The notes: generated by a model from the sequence alone, not told the origin. DNA of 64,000 nt from CALMFG01 sp963674805 (GCA_963674805.2 CAXXNY010000021.1:496001-560000), one strand, 5' to 3'. Counted from the first letter of the stretch, positions 25,501 through 32,828 are shown. A program made the numbers and translations.

Positions 25501-26644
25501 ATATGATGCAATCGTCAATGCCTTCGGCAGAAAAGAAAGGACGGATGAAAAACAAGGCGCTAAAGTGGAATATCCTAAGGAACTTTCGAAAATCAGGGGC
25601 GCCAGGATATTAGTTGTTGAAGACAACGAAATTAACCAGCAGGTTGCGAAGGAACTTTTAGAGCGCCAGGGCTTCTATGTGGATCTGGCAGGTAACGGGC
25701 AGGTTGCGGTTGAAAAGCTGAAATCCGGCGAAGACTATGATTTAATCTTCATGGATCTGCAGATGCCGATTATGGACGGATACACTGCAGCGAGAACCCT
25801 GAGGGGCGTATATCATGCCGACCAGCCGATTATTGCCCTAAGTGCGGATGCGATGGACAATACGGAGGATGCCGCCAGAGAAGCCGGAATGAACGACTAT
25901 ATGGCCAAGCCGATTGATACACAGGAACTGTATGAAAAGCTGGTTAAATATATTGAACCGAATAAACGAAAGAAAAATGAACAAGAAACATTAAAGCCAA
26001 CTGCAGCGCTTGAACTTGAGGCGAAGAAAACACTTTTAAGCTTTGATGTGGAAAACGGAATAAAACGATTCGGCGGAAACACCGGACTGTATGTCAGTAC
26101 ATTAAATAAGTTTGCGAAAAATTACATCAATTTTGCCGAAGATCTGCGCGGGCTTCTGGCAGAAGGGAAAAAAGAGGAAAGCAAGCGCATGCTCCACGGC
26201 ATGAAGGGCGTGTCGGGGAATGTTGGTGCCGTGAACCTTAATCGGATGGTCAAGGCGTGTGAGCAAGTGCTGGCGCAGGATGACGGCCCTGACAAGCTGT
26301 CCGATGAAAACCTGGACGAAATATCAAGGGAATTGTCATCAATCGCGGAACAGATCGGGAAACTGAACCATGCGGCAGTAATGGAGAATATAACCGCAGA
26401 CGGCACGGTGGCAATTACGGATGCTGAAATGGTTGTGAATCTGAAAAAACTCCGAAAATTATTAAAACAATATGATACCGGGGCAAAGGATATATTTGAC
26501 GAAATGCAGCGTGCTGAACACAGCGCGGATCGTGAAAAGGTCAAGGCAATGGGTGAACTGATTGATGATTATGATTTTGATTCCGCATCCCGGATATGCG
26601 GTGAATTGATTAAGGATATTGAAAAGAGGGTGAACAGCCAATGA
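22586..26644 (+). CDS. BvgS-type hybrid sensor histidine kinase (SBP-TM-PAS-GAF-HisKA-HATPase-REC-REC-HPt)
   Basis: A 1352-residue phosphorelay kinase. A signal peptide (about 1-29) is followed by an extracellular family-3 solute-binding domain (about 35-265), a membrane helix (about 277-295), a PAS domain (about 310-430) and a GAF domain (about 450-600). Then come HisKA with His626 in NMSHEIRTP, an HATPase domain, two receiver domains (Asp912 in IIDYKMPG and Asp1057 in FMDLQMP) and an HPt domain with His1204 in LHGMKG. All phosphorelay residues are present. Its end overlaps the HD-GYP response regulator gene by four bases, the probable final target. Confidence 0.95.
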   Translation: MKLSAKKYSFISLLVSILCCVFLPITASGGSNDFTQEELDYIKQNPVVVTAVDPMFVPFEFIDIDGNYKGIAADYLKLIEVKTGLSFKIMEGLTWPEAYNLALEGQVDLLPCVGVTKERQDHFLLTNSYLKYQRAIFSLSDGIVYKFKDMKNISVGVQRNSSNYSYLVYETDIDPVLFDDTESLLSALSVGEIDAAVANYSSAKYAANQLGISNIIVGEIMDSDTAELTMAVNRNKPMLVSILNKALAQIPEEQKILIKNKWLGIETEPDYSRIYQYGIIGLVIVAAIMLILILWTRSLKKHIEERKEAEQKIKLLLESVGEGIIGVDTQGRVNFSNSKASELLGYANDELLGQLIHQMIHHTHADAKAYDISECPIYKAYTLGESNNIHDEVLWRADGGSFDTEYTSVPILKDDAIEGAVIVFKDITERKRQQQETKHALEKVEKLYTTSLALRSTVNLNEVLRVILSSLREIVSFNTATIQEFKDGEFRVIYCEGFSDPESIVGLTFACEEGTLNQKVMDKKSTVVIRDVRRYKEFVDMSEGKRIRSFMAVPLAINDDIIGELTLDSYEAGYYNAEMAATAEAFAAQAAVALNNANNFKELEKAKAAAEQASRAKGDFLANMSHEIRTPMNAIMGLLSLLTYTHLSPKQSDYVKKIDNASKNLLNIINDILDFSKIESGMLSIEKIEYNLDDVLSSLSDVLSLKAEAKGIEFIISKDENVPSGLIGDPLRLEQILLNLTNNAIKFTDQGEVIVKVAVDKQNRKGALVRFSVIDSGIGMTKAQMSGLFNAFVQADASTTRRYGGTGLGLSISKNLVELMGGKIGAKSQYGKGSEFYFTIPFTLSQQVPAAKATIPSEVSGLEVLVVEDNAYARDVIDNYLQRFGLNAALVSCGEEAVEEAAKYHFDLFIIDYKMPGINGVETWAKIKEIINPEAQQKAILISSYSKHEILDEAKKEGFADILSKPLTQSVLYDAIVNAFGRKERTDEKQGAKVEYPKELSKIRGARILVVEDNEINQQVAKELLERQGFYVDLAGNGQVAVEKLKSGEDYDLIFMDLQMPIMDGYTAARTLRGVYHADQPIIALSADAMDNTEDAAREAGMNDYMAKPIDTQELYEKLVKYIEPNKRKKNEQETLKPTAALELEAKKTLLSFDVENGIKRFGGNTGLYVSTLNKFAKNYINFAEDLRGLLAEGKKEESKRMLHGMKGVSGNVGAVNLNRMVKACEQVLAQDDGPDKLSDENLDEISRELSSIAEQIGKLNHAAVMENITADGTVAITDAEMVVNLKKLRKLLKQYDTGAKDIFDEMQRAEHSADREKVKAMGELIDDYDFDSASRICGELIKDIEKRVNSQ

Positions 26645-27663
26645 ACGCAGGCAATGAAAGGGAAACAGTATTTATCGTTGACGATGTCGTTGAAAACATC
26701 GATGTAATCAACGGATTACTGCATAATGACTATAATATCAAATTTGCGACCAACGGCAAGATGGCCATCAGTATTGCGCGCAAGTTCATTCCGGATATCA
26801 TCCTTCTGGATATCATCATGCCTGAAATGGACGGATTTGAAGTTGCGACAATACTAAAGGCGGATCCGTTGACACATGATATACCGATTATATTTGTGAC
26901 ATCCCGCGATGAGGACTTTGATGAGGTGCGGGGATTTGAACTGGGTGCCGTTGACTATATCACAAAGCCAATCAGCCCTGTGGTGCTGAAAGGCCGGATC
27001 AAGACACATTTGGCATTAAGCAATCAAAAAAAATATCTGGCAACGCAGGTTAAGGATAAAACCAAAGAACTGATTGATGCCCAGCTGGAGATTATCCGGA
27101 AACTAGGTATCGCAGCTGAATACAAGGATAATGAAACAGGGAACCATATCGTCAGAATGAGTAAATTCTGTTACTATATCGCCAAGGCTTATGGGTTTGA
27201 CCAGGAGAAAATGGATCTGTTCCTTCATGTTGCGCCCATGCACGATGTCGGGAAAATCGGTATTCCGGAGGTTGTGATCCAAAAACCGGGGAAGCTGAAC
27301 AAAGACGAATGGGAGACCATGAAAAACCACTGCCAGATCGGCGCCGATATCATTGGGGAAGGCACAACGGAATTGATGCGCGCTTCGCGCATTGTTGCGT
27401 TTGGGCATCACGAAAAATGGAACGGGAACGGATATCCGCAAGGCCTAAAAGGCGAAGAAATTCATATTTATGCCAGAATCGTTGCGATTGCGGATGTATT
27501 TGATGCCTTGATTTCAAGCCGTCCTTATAAAGACGCGTGGGAAGTTGATACAGCGGTTAAGTATATTGAAAGCGAAGCGGGCGAACATTTTGACCCGGAA
27601 GTTGTTGCCGCATTTATTAAGGCACTGCCGGATATACTCGATACAGTCAGCCAATACAAATAA
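26641..27663 (+). CDS. Response regulator with HD-GYP cyclic-di-GMP phosphodiesterase domain
   Basis: A 340-residue output protein. The N-terminal receiver domain has the acidic pair in FIVDDV, the phospho-acceptor Asp in ILLDIIMPEMDG and the conserved Lys in YITKP. A short coiled coil leads to an HD-GYP domain with HDVGKIGIP and HHEKWNGNGYPQGLKG, so both the HD pair and the GYP motif are intact. Such proteins hydrolyse cyclic-di-GMP. Translation is coupled to the hybrid kinase. The next plus-strand transcript starts with two cyclic-di-GMP riboswitches, a likely functional link. Confidence 0.95.
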   Translation: MNAGNERETVFIVDDVVENIDVINGLLHNDYNIKFATNGKMAISIARKFIPDIILLDIIMPEMDGFEVATILKADPLTHDIPIIFVTSRDEDFDEVRGFELGAVDYITKPISPVVLKGRIKTHLALSNQKKYLATQVKDKTKELIDAQLEIIRKLGIAAEYKDNETGNHIVRMSKFCYYIAKAYGFDQEKMDLFLHVAPMHDVGKIGIPEVVIQKPGKLNKDEWETMKNHCQIGADIIGEGTTELMRASRIVAFGHHEKWNGNGYPQGLKGEEIHIYARIVAIADVFDALISSRPYKDAWEVDTAVKYIESEAGEHFDPEVVAAFIKALPDILDTVSQYK

Positions 27664-27752
27664 AAAGCGATTTTCTGTACACAGATATACAGGGCGAAAA
27701 TCGAGAGTACAACACGCAGATCCGAAGATAATGAAAAACTTGCCGGTAAATG

Positions 27753-27783
27753 AAATAAGCATCTCGCAGATGCTTATTTTTTA
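27753..27783 (+). terminator. Intrinsic terminator between convergent genes
   Basis: A perfect 12-bp stem (27753-27764 with 27768-27779) and a 3-nt loop end in a T-run on the plus strand. It also overlaps the stop of the minus-strand DUF4145 gene and may work in both directions. Confidence 0.88.
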
Positions 27784-28442
27784 CCGTTCTTTGTTTTTTT
27801 ACTATCATCATCGAGTCCGATGATCTCCGAGAACAAGGTCTCCTGTTCATGACGTTTAATATAACAGTGCTCAAACATGTATTCAATCAGCTTCAGCAGT
27901 TTTTCGGGTTCGCCTTCATCGGCTTCGTCGATTAAACGCGTATCGTGAGTAAAATGCTGGTCTAAATTTCCTGATTTCCTCAGCGCATCAATCAGCTTGC
28001 AGTCTTCCTCTGACATATGGTCTTTTAAGGCATTGAGTTCGTCCTTTAGGGTATCGCGTTGTATATTAAAAAAATCGCTTAAAATCTGATGCAAACAATG
28101 CCGGCTGAGAGCCGCGGAAGCACGCTGGCTGCACGGCAGAATGGCATAGGCTTCTTCATAGTTTTTTCTTATAGTATCGGGTATATAGTCGGGGAACTTA
28201 CGCGCCATGCTCATTGGGTGTACAGGCAGGTGTTTTCCCGCTACGGTTTCACCGATCCCGTCTGCAATTATATTGATTTTGCCGCAATTCGGACATTTGG
28301 TAAATGCGACTTGAATGGTATCGTCAGCGATTTTCTTTCGCTTTGGAATATCAGACGCATCAAAACTTAAATCAAATGTTTTATGGACCTCAGACGAGAG
28401 TGCAATCATATGATCGCAAAACGGACATGTCATTCCTGCCAT
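27774..28442 (-). CDS. DUF4145 domain protein with N-terminal zinc ribbon
   Basis: A 222-residue protein. Four cysteines in two pairs, CPFC (residues 5-8) and CPNC (about 49-52), form a zinc ribbon. Downstream, PDTIRKNYEEAYAILPCSQRASAALSRHCLHQIL and SGNLDQHFTH follow the DUF4145 pattern, seen in stand-alone proteins and in restriction-type enzymes. No nuclease domain is attached here. A GGGGGA ribosome binding site and a good promoter precede it. Function is unknown. Confidence 0.8.
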   Translation of the reverse strand: MAGMTCPFCDHMIALSSEVHKTFDLSFDASDIPKRKKIADDTIQVAFTKCPNCGKINIIADGIGETVAGKHLPVHPMSMARKFPDYIPDTIRKNYEEAYAILPCSQRASAALSRHCLHQILSDFFNIQRDTLKDELNALKDHMSEEDCKLIDALRKSGNLDQHFTHDTRLIDEADEGEPEKLLKLIEYMFEHCYIKRHEQETLFSEIIGLDDDSKKTKNGKK

Positions 28443-28471
28443 TTATTTATTCCCCCATTATTAATCTAAAT

Positions 28472-28500
28472 ATTATAAACCATATATGGTATAAGTTCAA
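28472..28500 (-). promoter_or_regulatory. Promoter of the DUF4145 gene with internal palindrome
   Basis: On the minus strand TTGAAC (28500-28495), a 17-bp spacer and a perfect TATAAT (28477-28472) form a promoter. The spacer holds a perfect 12-bp palindrome, ACCATATATGGT (28479-28490), a possible repressor site. Confidence 0.65.
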
Positions 28501-28548
28501 GCTAACCGCCGCGGCATAACAAGCTGCCTGTATTTTGCATAATAAACA

Positions 28549-28577
28549 TTGACAAAACACGGGGTCTCATGTATCAT
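28549..28577 (+). promoter_or_regulatory. Promoter of the riboswitch/Tad pilus operon
   Basis: Perfect TTGACA (28549-28554), a 17-bp spacer and TATCAT (28572-28577). Transcription would begin near 28584, directly before the first riboswitch. Confidence 0.82.
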
Positions 28578-28587
28578 TGACGCAGAT

Positions 28588-28668
28588 AGTTGAAAAGGCA
28601 AACCATTCGAAAGGATGGGGCGCAAAGCTTTAGGGCCTAAGGATTTCTATGGTAGCCAGCTGCCAAAT
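28588..28668 (+). ncRNA. Cyclic-di-GMP-I (GEMM-I) riboswitch, first of two
   Basis: The conserved GEMM-I core is clear: AGGCAAACC (28596-28604), a GAAA tetraloop in the first hairpin, CGCAAAGC (28621-28628) holding the A that stacks between the ligand guanines, GGGCCTAA (the tetraloop receptor side), and the closing strand CAGCTGCC (28657-28664). The GGCA/TGCC ends can pair as P1. It lies just inside the predicted transcript. A terminator follows at 28702. The base before CGCAAAGC is G where A is usual, a small variation. Confidence 0.92.
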
Positions 28669-28701
28669 ATTTTGCTTTTTAAAAAGTATTATTTGACATG
28701 T

Positions 28702-28743
28702 TGGCAGTGGATTCCGAAGGATTTACTGCCATTTTCCTTTTTT
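28702..28743 (+). terminator. Riboswitch-controlled intrinsic terminator 1
   Basis: A TGGCAGT/ACTGCCA stem (28702-28708 with 28725-28731) and an inner TCC/GGA hairpin are followed by a long T-rich run. The 5' strand (28701-28707) is perfectly complementary over 7 bases to CTGCCAA at 28660-28666, the 3' strand of riboswitch P1. P1 and the terminator can therefore exist together, while an alternative pairing of the two segments would prevent termination. Confidence 0.82.
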
Positions 28744-28805
28744 AGGGATTCTTTTCAACTGATAACTGCACCTCGAAACTGACAAAACTGAATATACGTT
28801 AATTC

Positions 28806-28888
28806 GTAAATGGTAAACCGTCCGAAAGGGCGGGACACAAAGCTATAGGGTCTAAGGAGATGATTTTCTAAGACAGCCAGTTGCCGCT
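28806..28888 (+). ncRNA. Cyclic-di-GMP-I (GEMM-I) riboswitch, second of two
   Basis: A second GEMM-I aptamer with GGTAAACC (28812-28819), a GAAA tetraloop, GGGACACAAAGC (28832-28843), GGGTCTAA and the closing strand CAGTTGCC (28877-28884). The GGTA/TGCC ends can pair. The receptor hairpin sequences differ from copy 1, so this is an old duplication or independent selection. It has no convincing promoter of its own and is probably on the same transcript. Confidence 0.9.
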
Positions 28889-28924
28889 TTAATGGAACAC
28901 TTAAAAGTTGATAAGTGATATTTT

Positions 28925-28960
28925 CGGCAGCCCGCATTTAGCGATCAGGCTGCTTTTTTA
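28925..28960 (+). terminator. Riboswitch-controlled intrinsic terminator 2
   Basis: A GCAGCC/GGCTGC stem (28927-28932 with 28948-28953), extended inside by CGC/GCG, is followed by six T. CGGCAG at 28925-28930 can pair with TTGCCG at 28881-28886, the 3' P1 strand of the second aptamer (one G-U pair). The layout repeats that of the first aptamer and terminator. No gene is seen between here and 29052. Confidence 0.85.
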
Positions 28961-29051
28961 ATAGGTTGGAAATAAAATGAAAAAAATAGTTTATATGCGT
29001 TAAAAAAGGTTTATAAATGAACCAAAGGTCACGAAAGGGCGGCTGTTAAGG

Positions 29052-29699
29052 ATGGCACAAGCGGTTGTGTGGGTACTCGCGGGGGCAGGAATGGGCATAT
29101 TGCTGCTGCTGCTTGCCAGATACCTGATTAAAAAGAGAACCGAAGAGAAAATTGAAGGTAAGCTCTTAACCAGCCGTATCAGCATCGTTGTATGGGCATT
29201 GTTTGGTGCATTGGGAACAATCGTGATTCTGCTCTTTGCAGATCGTACTTTAAAAATTCTGGAATATATGGGGATATTCTTTGCATTGCTGTGTCTGTCA
29301 GCTGTAGACGGTAAGATCCGCAAGATACCAAATGAGCTGCTGCTTTTTCTGATCTTATTAAAGATTGCTTCAGTAGCCGCCGCAGGGGATTGGAGGGCTT
29401 TGCTGCCGGCGCTGGCAGGCGCCGCGATTGGCTGGGTAATGTTTACGATCCCGGCAAGGTTCTCGCTGACAATCGGCTGGGGTGATGTGAAACTCGCTGC
29501 GGTCGCAGGATTTTATCTGGGCATCATCGGCTTGGTTCAGGCAGTGGCAATCATGGGCATTATCGTGGCGTTGTACGGGCTTTATCTCGTAGCCACAAAG
29601 AAGGGGAACTTTAAAACCGAGGTGGCAATTGGGCCGCCATTATCATTTGGCATATTCGTGACGCTGTTGTATCCGATTGCATCGGCGATTCAAATATGA
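29052..29699 (+). CDS. tadV: Prepilin peptidase of the Tad system (TadV/CpaA, A24 family)
   Basis: A 215-residue polytopic membrane protease that cleaves Flp and TadE-type prepilins. The two catalytic aspartates are in SAVDGKIRKIPNEL (near 95) and the GWGDVKLAA motif (near 156), as in A24 aspartate peptidases. An extra N-terminal membrane helix and a charged loop precede the core. It is the first gene after the two riboswitch-terminator units and is followed 24 bp later by pilin genes. Confidence 0.92.
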   Translation: MAQAVVWVLAGAGMGILLLLLARYLIKKRTEEKIEGKLLTSRISIVVWALFGALGTIVILLFADRTLKILEYMGIFFALLCLSAVDGKIRKIPNELLLFLILLKIASVAAAGDWRALLPALAGAAIGWVMFTIPARFSLTIGWGDVKLAAVAGFYLGIIGLVQAVAIMGIIVALYGLYLVATKKGNFKTEVAIGPPLSFGIFVTLLYPIASAIQI

Positions 29700-29723
29700 A
29701 AATATTTTTTAAGAAAGGGGAAC

Positions 29724-29903
29724 ATGAGCATGAAAGCGTTAAAAATGATCCTGAAAGACGAAAGCGGGCAGGGCATGGTTGAATACGGCTTGATTCTTGG
29801 GCTGGTTGCAGTTGCCGCAGTTGCCGCACTGTTATTACTCGGACCGAAAATCTCAGCATTATTCACAACAGCTGAACAGGCGGTTCCTGGTGCATCATCA
29901 TAA
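29724..29903 (+). CDS. flp: Flp-type pilin, copy 1
   Basis: A short gene of 59 codons read directly from the sequence. ATG 29724 has GAAAGGGG upstream. The product has the class IVb prepilin site DESG followed by QGMVEYG, with cleavage after the Gly and Glu at mature position 5. A hydrophobic segment GLILGLVAVAAVAALLLLG and a short C-terminus follow. It is nearly identical to the next gene from the prepilin site to the end. It should be the major pilus subunit. Confidence 0.95.
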   Translation: MSMKALKMILKDESGQGMVEYGLILGLVAVAAVAALLLLGPKISALFTTAEQAVPGASS

Positions 29904-29965
29904 GCTTGATGATACAACAGACGAATTGTAAAAAAATATACCGTATAAAACGGGAGGAAAAAAAC

Positions 29966-30139
29966 ATGTCAAGTATTAAAAAAATTTTGACGGATGAATC
30001 CGGACAGGGCATGGTCGAATACGGCCTGATCCTCGGATTGGTTGCAGTCGCAGCAGTTGCAGCGTTATTGCTTCTCGGACCGAAAATCTCAGCATTATTC
30101 ACAACAGCTGAACAGACAATCCCTGGCGCATCGTCATAA
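29966..30139 (+). CDS. flp: Flp-type pilin, copy 2
   Basis: A 57-residue Flp prepilin starting at ATG 29966 with a GGGAGG ribosome binding site. Residues from DESGQGMVEYG onward match copy 1 except near the C-terminus (QTIPGASS for QAVPGASS). Only the leader peptide and a few codons differ, showing recent tandem duplication. It is cleaved by TadV and assembled by TadA/B/C. Confidence 0.95.
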   Translation: MSSIKKILTDESGQGMVEYGLILGLVAVAAVAALLLLGPKISALFTTAEQTIPGASS

Positions 30140-30335
30140 GCTGCAAAAAAAGTATTGCTCTGACGGAGCCGGATATTGCGGAAGAACCGCAGATAAACCG
30201 TATTGCCAAGTAACGGCCGGCAGTACCGTCGGAATTCTCTTAAGAGAAACACACAACAAAGCAATCGGAACTGAGAGCAGACGATTACTTTGAAAAAACC
30301 AAAGATTTGACGGAGCATTGTCTCCAGAAGTGAAG

Positions 30336-30372
30336 AACATGTCCATCATCAGCTTTTGGTGATGGACATGTT
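30336..30372 (+). other. Strong hairpin between the pilin genes and tadE
   Basis: A perfect 13-bp stem (30336-30348 with 30360-30372) and an 11-nt loop have no T-run. It lies 18 bp before the tadE start. It could stabilise the upstream pilin mRNA or separate pilin from machinery expression. The 250-bp gap also holds a 14-base palindrome at 30235-30248 and no gene. Confidence 0.6.
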
Positions 30373-30390
30373 AAACTAAAGGGTATTATT

Positions 30391-30807
30391 ATGGGCGGAT
30401 TCAAAATGAAACGATGGCGGGCCATGTCAAAGAAAAAAGAAAAGGGACAGGCAATGGTGGAAGCGGCACTGGTAATTCCGCTTTTCATTATTATTCTTGT
30501 TGGTATTATCGATTTCGGCTGGATATATTCCCATCAACTGATGGTCAATAATTTAAGCCGTGACGGGGCAAGATATGCGGTGGTTCATTACGGTGAGTCA
30601 AACCTGACAGACAAGGTGACGGCCCATGTGCAGGGTGCGGCGACCGTTATTGACCCAAATGATTTAACAGTCGCAGTTGCGGCAGCAAGCGGTGATATCG
30701 GCGTAACGGTATCCACCGACCTGCCGGTATTAACCCCGCTTACTGATATTTTTGTGCCAGGAGAGACTATTCTAATTACGTCAACAACAGTCATGAGTAT
30801 CGACTAG
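30391..30807 (+). CDS. tadE: TadE-like pseudopilin
   Basis: A 138-residue protein with the TadE signature KGQAMVEAALVIPLFIIILVGIIDFGWI near residues 17-45, a prepilin-like cleavage region before the hydrophobic helix, then a small extracellular beta domain. TadE-type pseudopilins are minor components of Flp pili processed by the same peptidase. It precedes two TadG-like genes with an 11-bp gap. Confidence 0.9.
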   Translation: MGGFKMKRWRAMSKKKEKGQAMVEAALVIPLFIIILVGIIDFGWIYSHQLMVNNLSRDGARYAVVHYGESNLTDKVTAHVQGAATVIDPNDLTVAVAAASGDIGVTVSTDLPVLTPLTDIFVPGETILITSTTVMSID

Positions 30808-30817
30808 GAGACACATT

Positions 30818-31801
30818 ATGAGACGGCTGAAGCGAATTCTGAAAAAGGAAAAGGGATCGGTCGCTATTATTGCTGCGGTCGCATTTATGGCGGTTTCCGC
30901 TTTTACCGGTATGGTGGTTGACCTCGGTAAGGTGTATATGCGCGGCAGCGATATGCAGAGCGCTGCAGATGCAGCGGTTTATTCAGCAGGTATGCTGCTG
31001 CCAATCAGTGTCGGCAACGGGACTGCGCAAAGCGAGGCAGAGGCACGCATTATCGATTACGTTGAAAAAAACGGATTTGCCTCAAGTGACATTCAATCCA
31101 TCGAATTTCAGGACGTGATTAATGGGAAATACACCAGTGTTCGGATCAGCATGCAAAATGATGTTTTATACAGCTTTGGTCCGATTGTTGGTGTGAACGG
31201 CGCCCGGGTGGAAAGAACGGCAAAGGTCGGGCTGGAAGCCTTATCCGGTGTGTCGGGAACAGTGCCGCTGGGGATGACAACAGAAGACTTTCAAAATGCG
31301 ATGAATGAAAACGGCGCACAAGGTGTGGTCGTGAAATACGGAGGCGGCGGCGGAGAAAACGGAGCCTTCGGCGCACTTGACCTGGACGGCAGTTCGGGCG
31401 GCGGCGCAAATGAATTCAGGGACCGTCTGGCATATGGATACGGCGGCACAAACTACATTGGCCAGGTAATTCCAACAGAAAACGGAAATATGGCCGGGCC
31501 GACGAGTCAGGCTTTTACAGAACGCTATAACGCATGTACGCACTATCCGGGAAACGGCGGATGTACGCCGAGCCACTTTTCTGAATATTGCCCGCGGGTG
31601 ACGTATATGGTCATTTATGAGGAACTTAGCAGCCACACCGTACAAATTGCGGGCTTTGCGCCTTTCATATTGGTGGGAATCAATGGGAACGGAGAAGTCA
31701 TTGCGTCCCATGCGGAGATTACAGAGAATACCGGGGACAGCGTTCCGCTGACATCCGCCAACATGAATTACGGATTTTACAGAGTGCGGTTGATGGAATA
31801 A
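30818..31801 (+). CDS. TadG-like pilus-assembly protein, copy 1
   Basis: A 327-residue protein. The N-terminal membrane segment (KGSVAIIAAVAFMAVSAFTGMVVDLGKVY, about residues 11-40) is the TadG/TadE-like domain. The extracellular part has a Gly-rich loop and a conserved cysteine set (CTHYPGNGGCTPSHFSEYC) that could form disulfides. AGGAGA precedes ATG. It is paralogous to the next gene along its full length. Its role in the pilus is inferred from position. Confidence 0.86.
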   Translation: MRRLKRILKKEKGSVAIIAAVAFMAVSAFTGMVVDLGKVYMRGSDMQSAADAAVYSAGMLLPISVGNGTAQSEAEARIIDYVEKNGFASSDIQSIEFQDVINGKYTSVRISMQNDVLYSFGPIVGVNGARVERTAKVGLEALSGVSGTVPLGMTTEDFQNAMNENGAQGVVVKYGGGGGENGAFGALDLDGSSGGGANEFRDRLAYGYGGTNYIGQVIPTENGNMAGPTSQAFTERYNACTHYPGNGGCTPSHFSEYCPRVTYMVIYEELSSHTVQIAGFAPFILVGINGNGEVIASHAEITENTGDSVPLTSANMNYGFYRVRLME

Positions 31802-31815
31802 ATATCGGGGAAGAA

Positions 31816-32808
31816 ATGATGTTTAAGAAATTGATTTCGAGATTGAAGAAAAACGAAAAAGGATCGGTTGCCGTAATCGCTGCTGTTGCTTTTATGTCGG
31901 TGGCGGCTTTTACGGGATTGGTGATTGACCTCGGCAAGGTATATATGCGCGGCAGTGAGATGCAAAACGCCGCGGATGCCGCGGCGTATTCGGTTGGGCC
32001 GATGCTGCCGATCAATGTTACGGATACAGCAACACAGGCAGCGGCAACGGCACAGATTGAGGAATACATCGTTAAAAACGGATTCGACGCCAGTAAAATT
32101 CAAGACATTACATTTACGAATACAATTAACGGAAGATATACGGCTGTACGTGTGGAGATGCAGGATGATGTAAGCTACAGTTTTGGGCCGATTGTCGGGA
32201 TAAACGGTGCGCGTGTAGACAAAGCGGCAATGGTCGGTCTGGAATGTGTAACGGCGTGTACCGATATGGTGCCGCTGGGGACAACCGTTGACCAGTTCAA
32301 TGCCGCTTTAGCCGCGAACGGCGCGCAGAATGTTATCGTAAAATACGGAGAAGGGGACGGGGAAACAGGTTTTTTCGGTGCTCTGGACCTTGACGGATTC
32401 CAGGGCGGCGGGGCAAATGATTTTATGACCTGGCTGATGTATGGCTACGGCGGATATATCCAAATCGGAGATATTCTGCCGGTTGAGACAGGGAACATGG
32501 ACGGACCGACGCAGTCTGCGTTTACAATCCGTTATAATTCGTGCACGCATTTTCCCAGCGATGGCGGATGTACAGCCAGCCATTATGTGGACAGCTGTCC
32601 GCGTGTGGTTTATTTGATTATTTTTAACATGGTGGATTCACACACAATAGAGGTGGCCGGATTTGCGCCATTCGTTCTTGAGGGCAACAGCGGCGGCGGA
32701 GAGATTCTGGCGTCGCATATTGAGATCAACATCAACGACGGTGAAGGCACAACGCTGACATCGGATAATATCGGATACGGGCTTTTTAAAATCCGTTTAA
32801 TGGAGTAG
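31816..32808 (+). CDS. TadG-like pilus-assembly protein, copy 2
   Basis: A 330-residue paralogue of the preceding gene with the same architecture: an N-terminal KGSVAVIAAVAFMSVAAFTGLVIDLGKVY segment, a Gly-rich ALDLDGFQGGGAND loop and the cysteine motif CTHFPSDGGCTASHYVDSC. The two copies differ throughout, so the duplication is older than that of the pilins. They may form a pair at the pilus base or tip, which is inference. Confidence 0.86.
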   Translation: MMFKKLISRLKKNEKGSVAVIAAVAFMSVAAFTGLVIDLGKVYMRGSEMQNAADAAAYSVGPMLPINVTDTATQAAATAQIEEYIVKNGFDASKIQDITFTNTINGRYTAVRVEMQDDVSYSFGPIVGINGARVDKAAMVGLECVTACTDMVPLGTTVDQFNAALAANGAQNVIVKYGEGDGETGFFGALDLDGFQGGGANDFMTWLMYGYGGYIQIGDILPVETGNMDGPTQSAFTIRYNSCTHFPSDGGCTASHYVDSCPRVVYLIIFNMVDSHTIEVAGFAPFVLEGNSGGGEILASHIEININDGEGTTLTSDNIGYGLFKIRLME

Positions 32809-32828
32809 ACGACAGGGAGGGTTTTTCG

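Noticed and set aside
28745..28807. Separate promoter for the second riboswitch
   Set aside because: CTGACA at 28779-28784 has no acceptable -10 hexamer at 16-18 bp; a shared transcript is simpler.
30140..30335. Possible third riboswitch or extra pilin between flp copy 2 and tadE
   Set aside because: No GEMM core, no prepilin motif and no convincing reading frame; only short palindromes are present.
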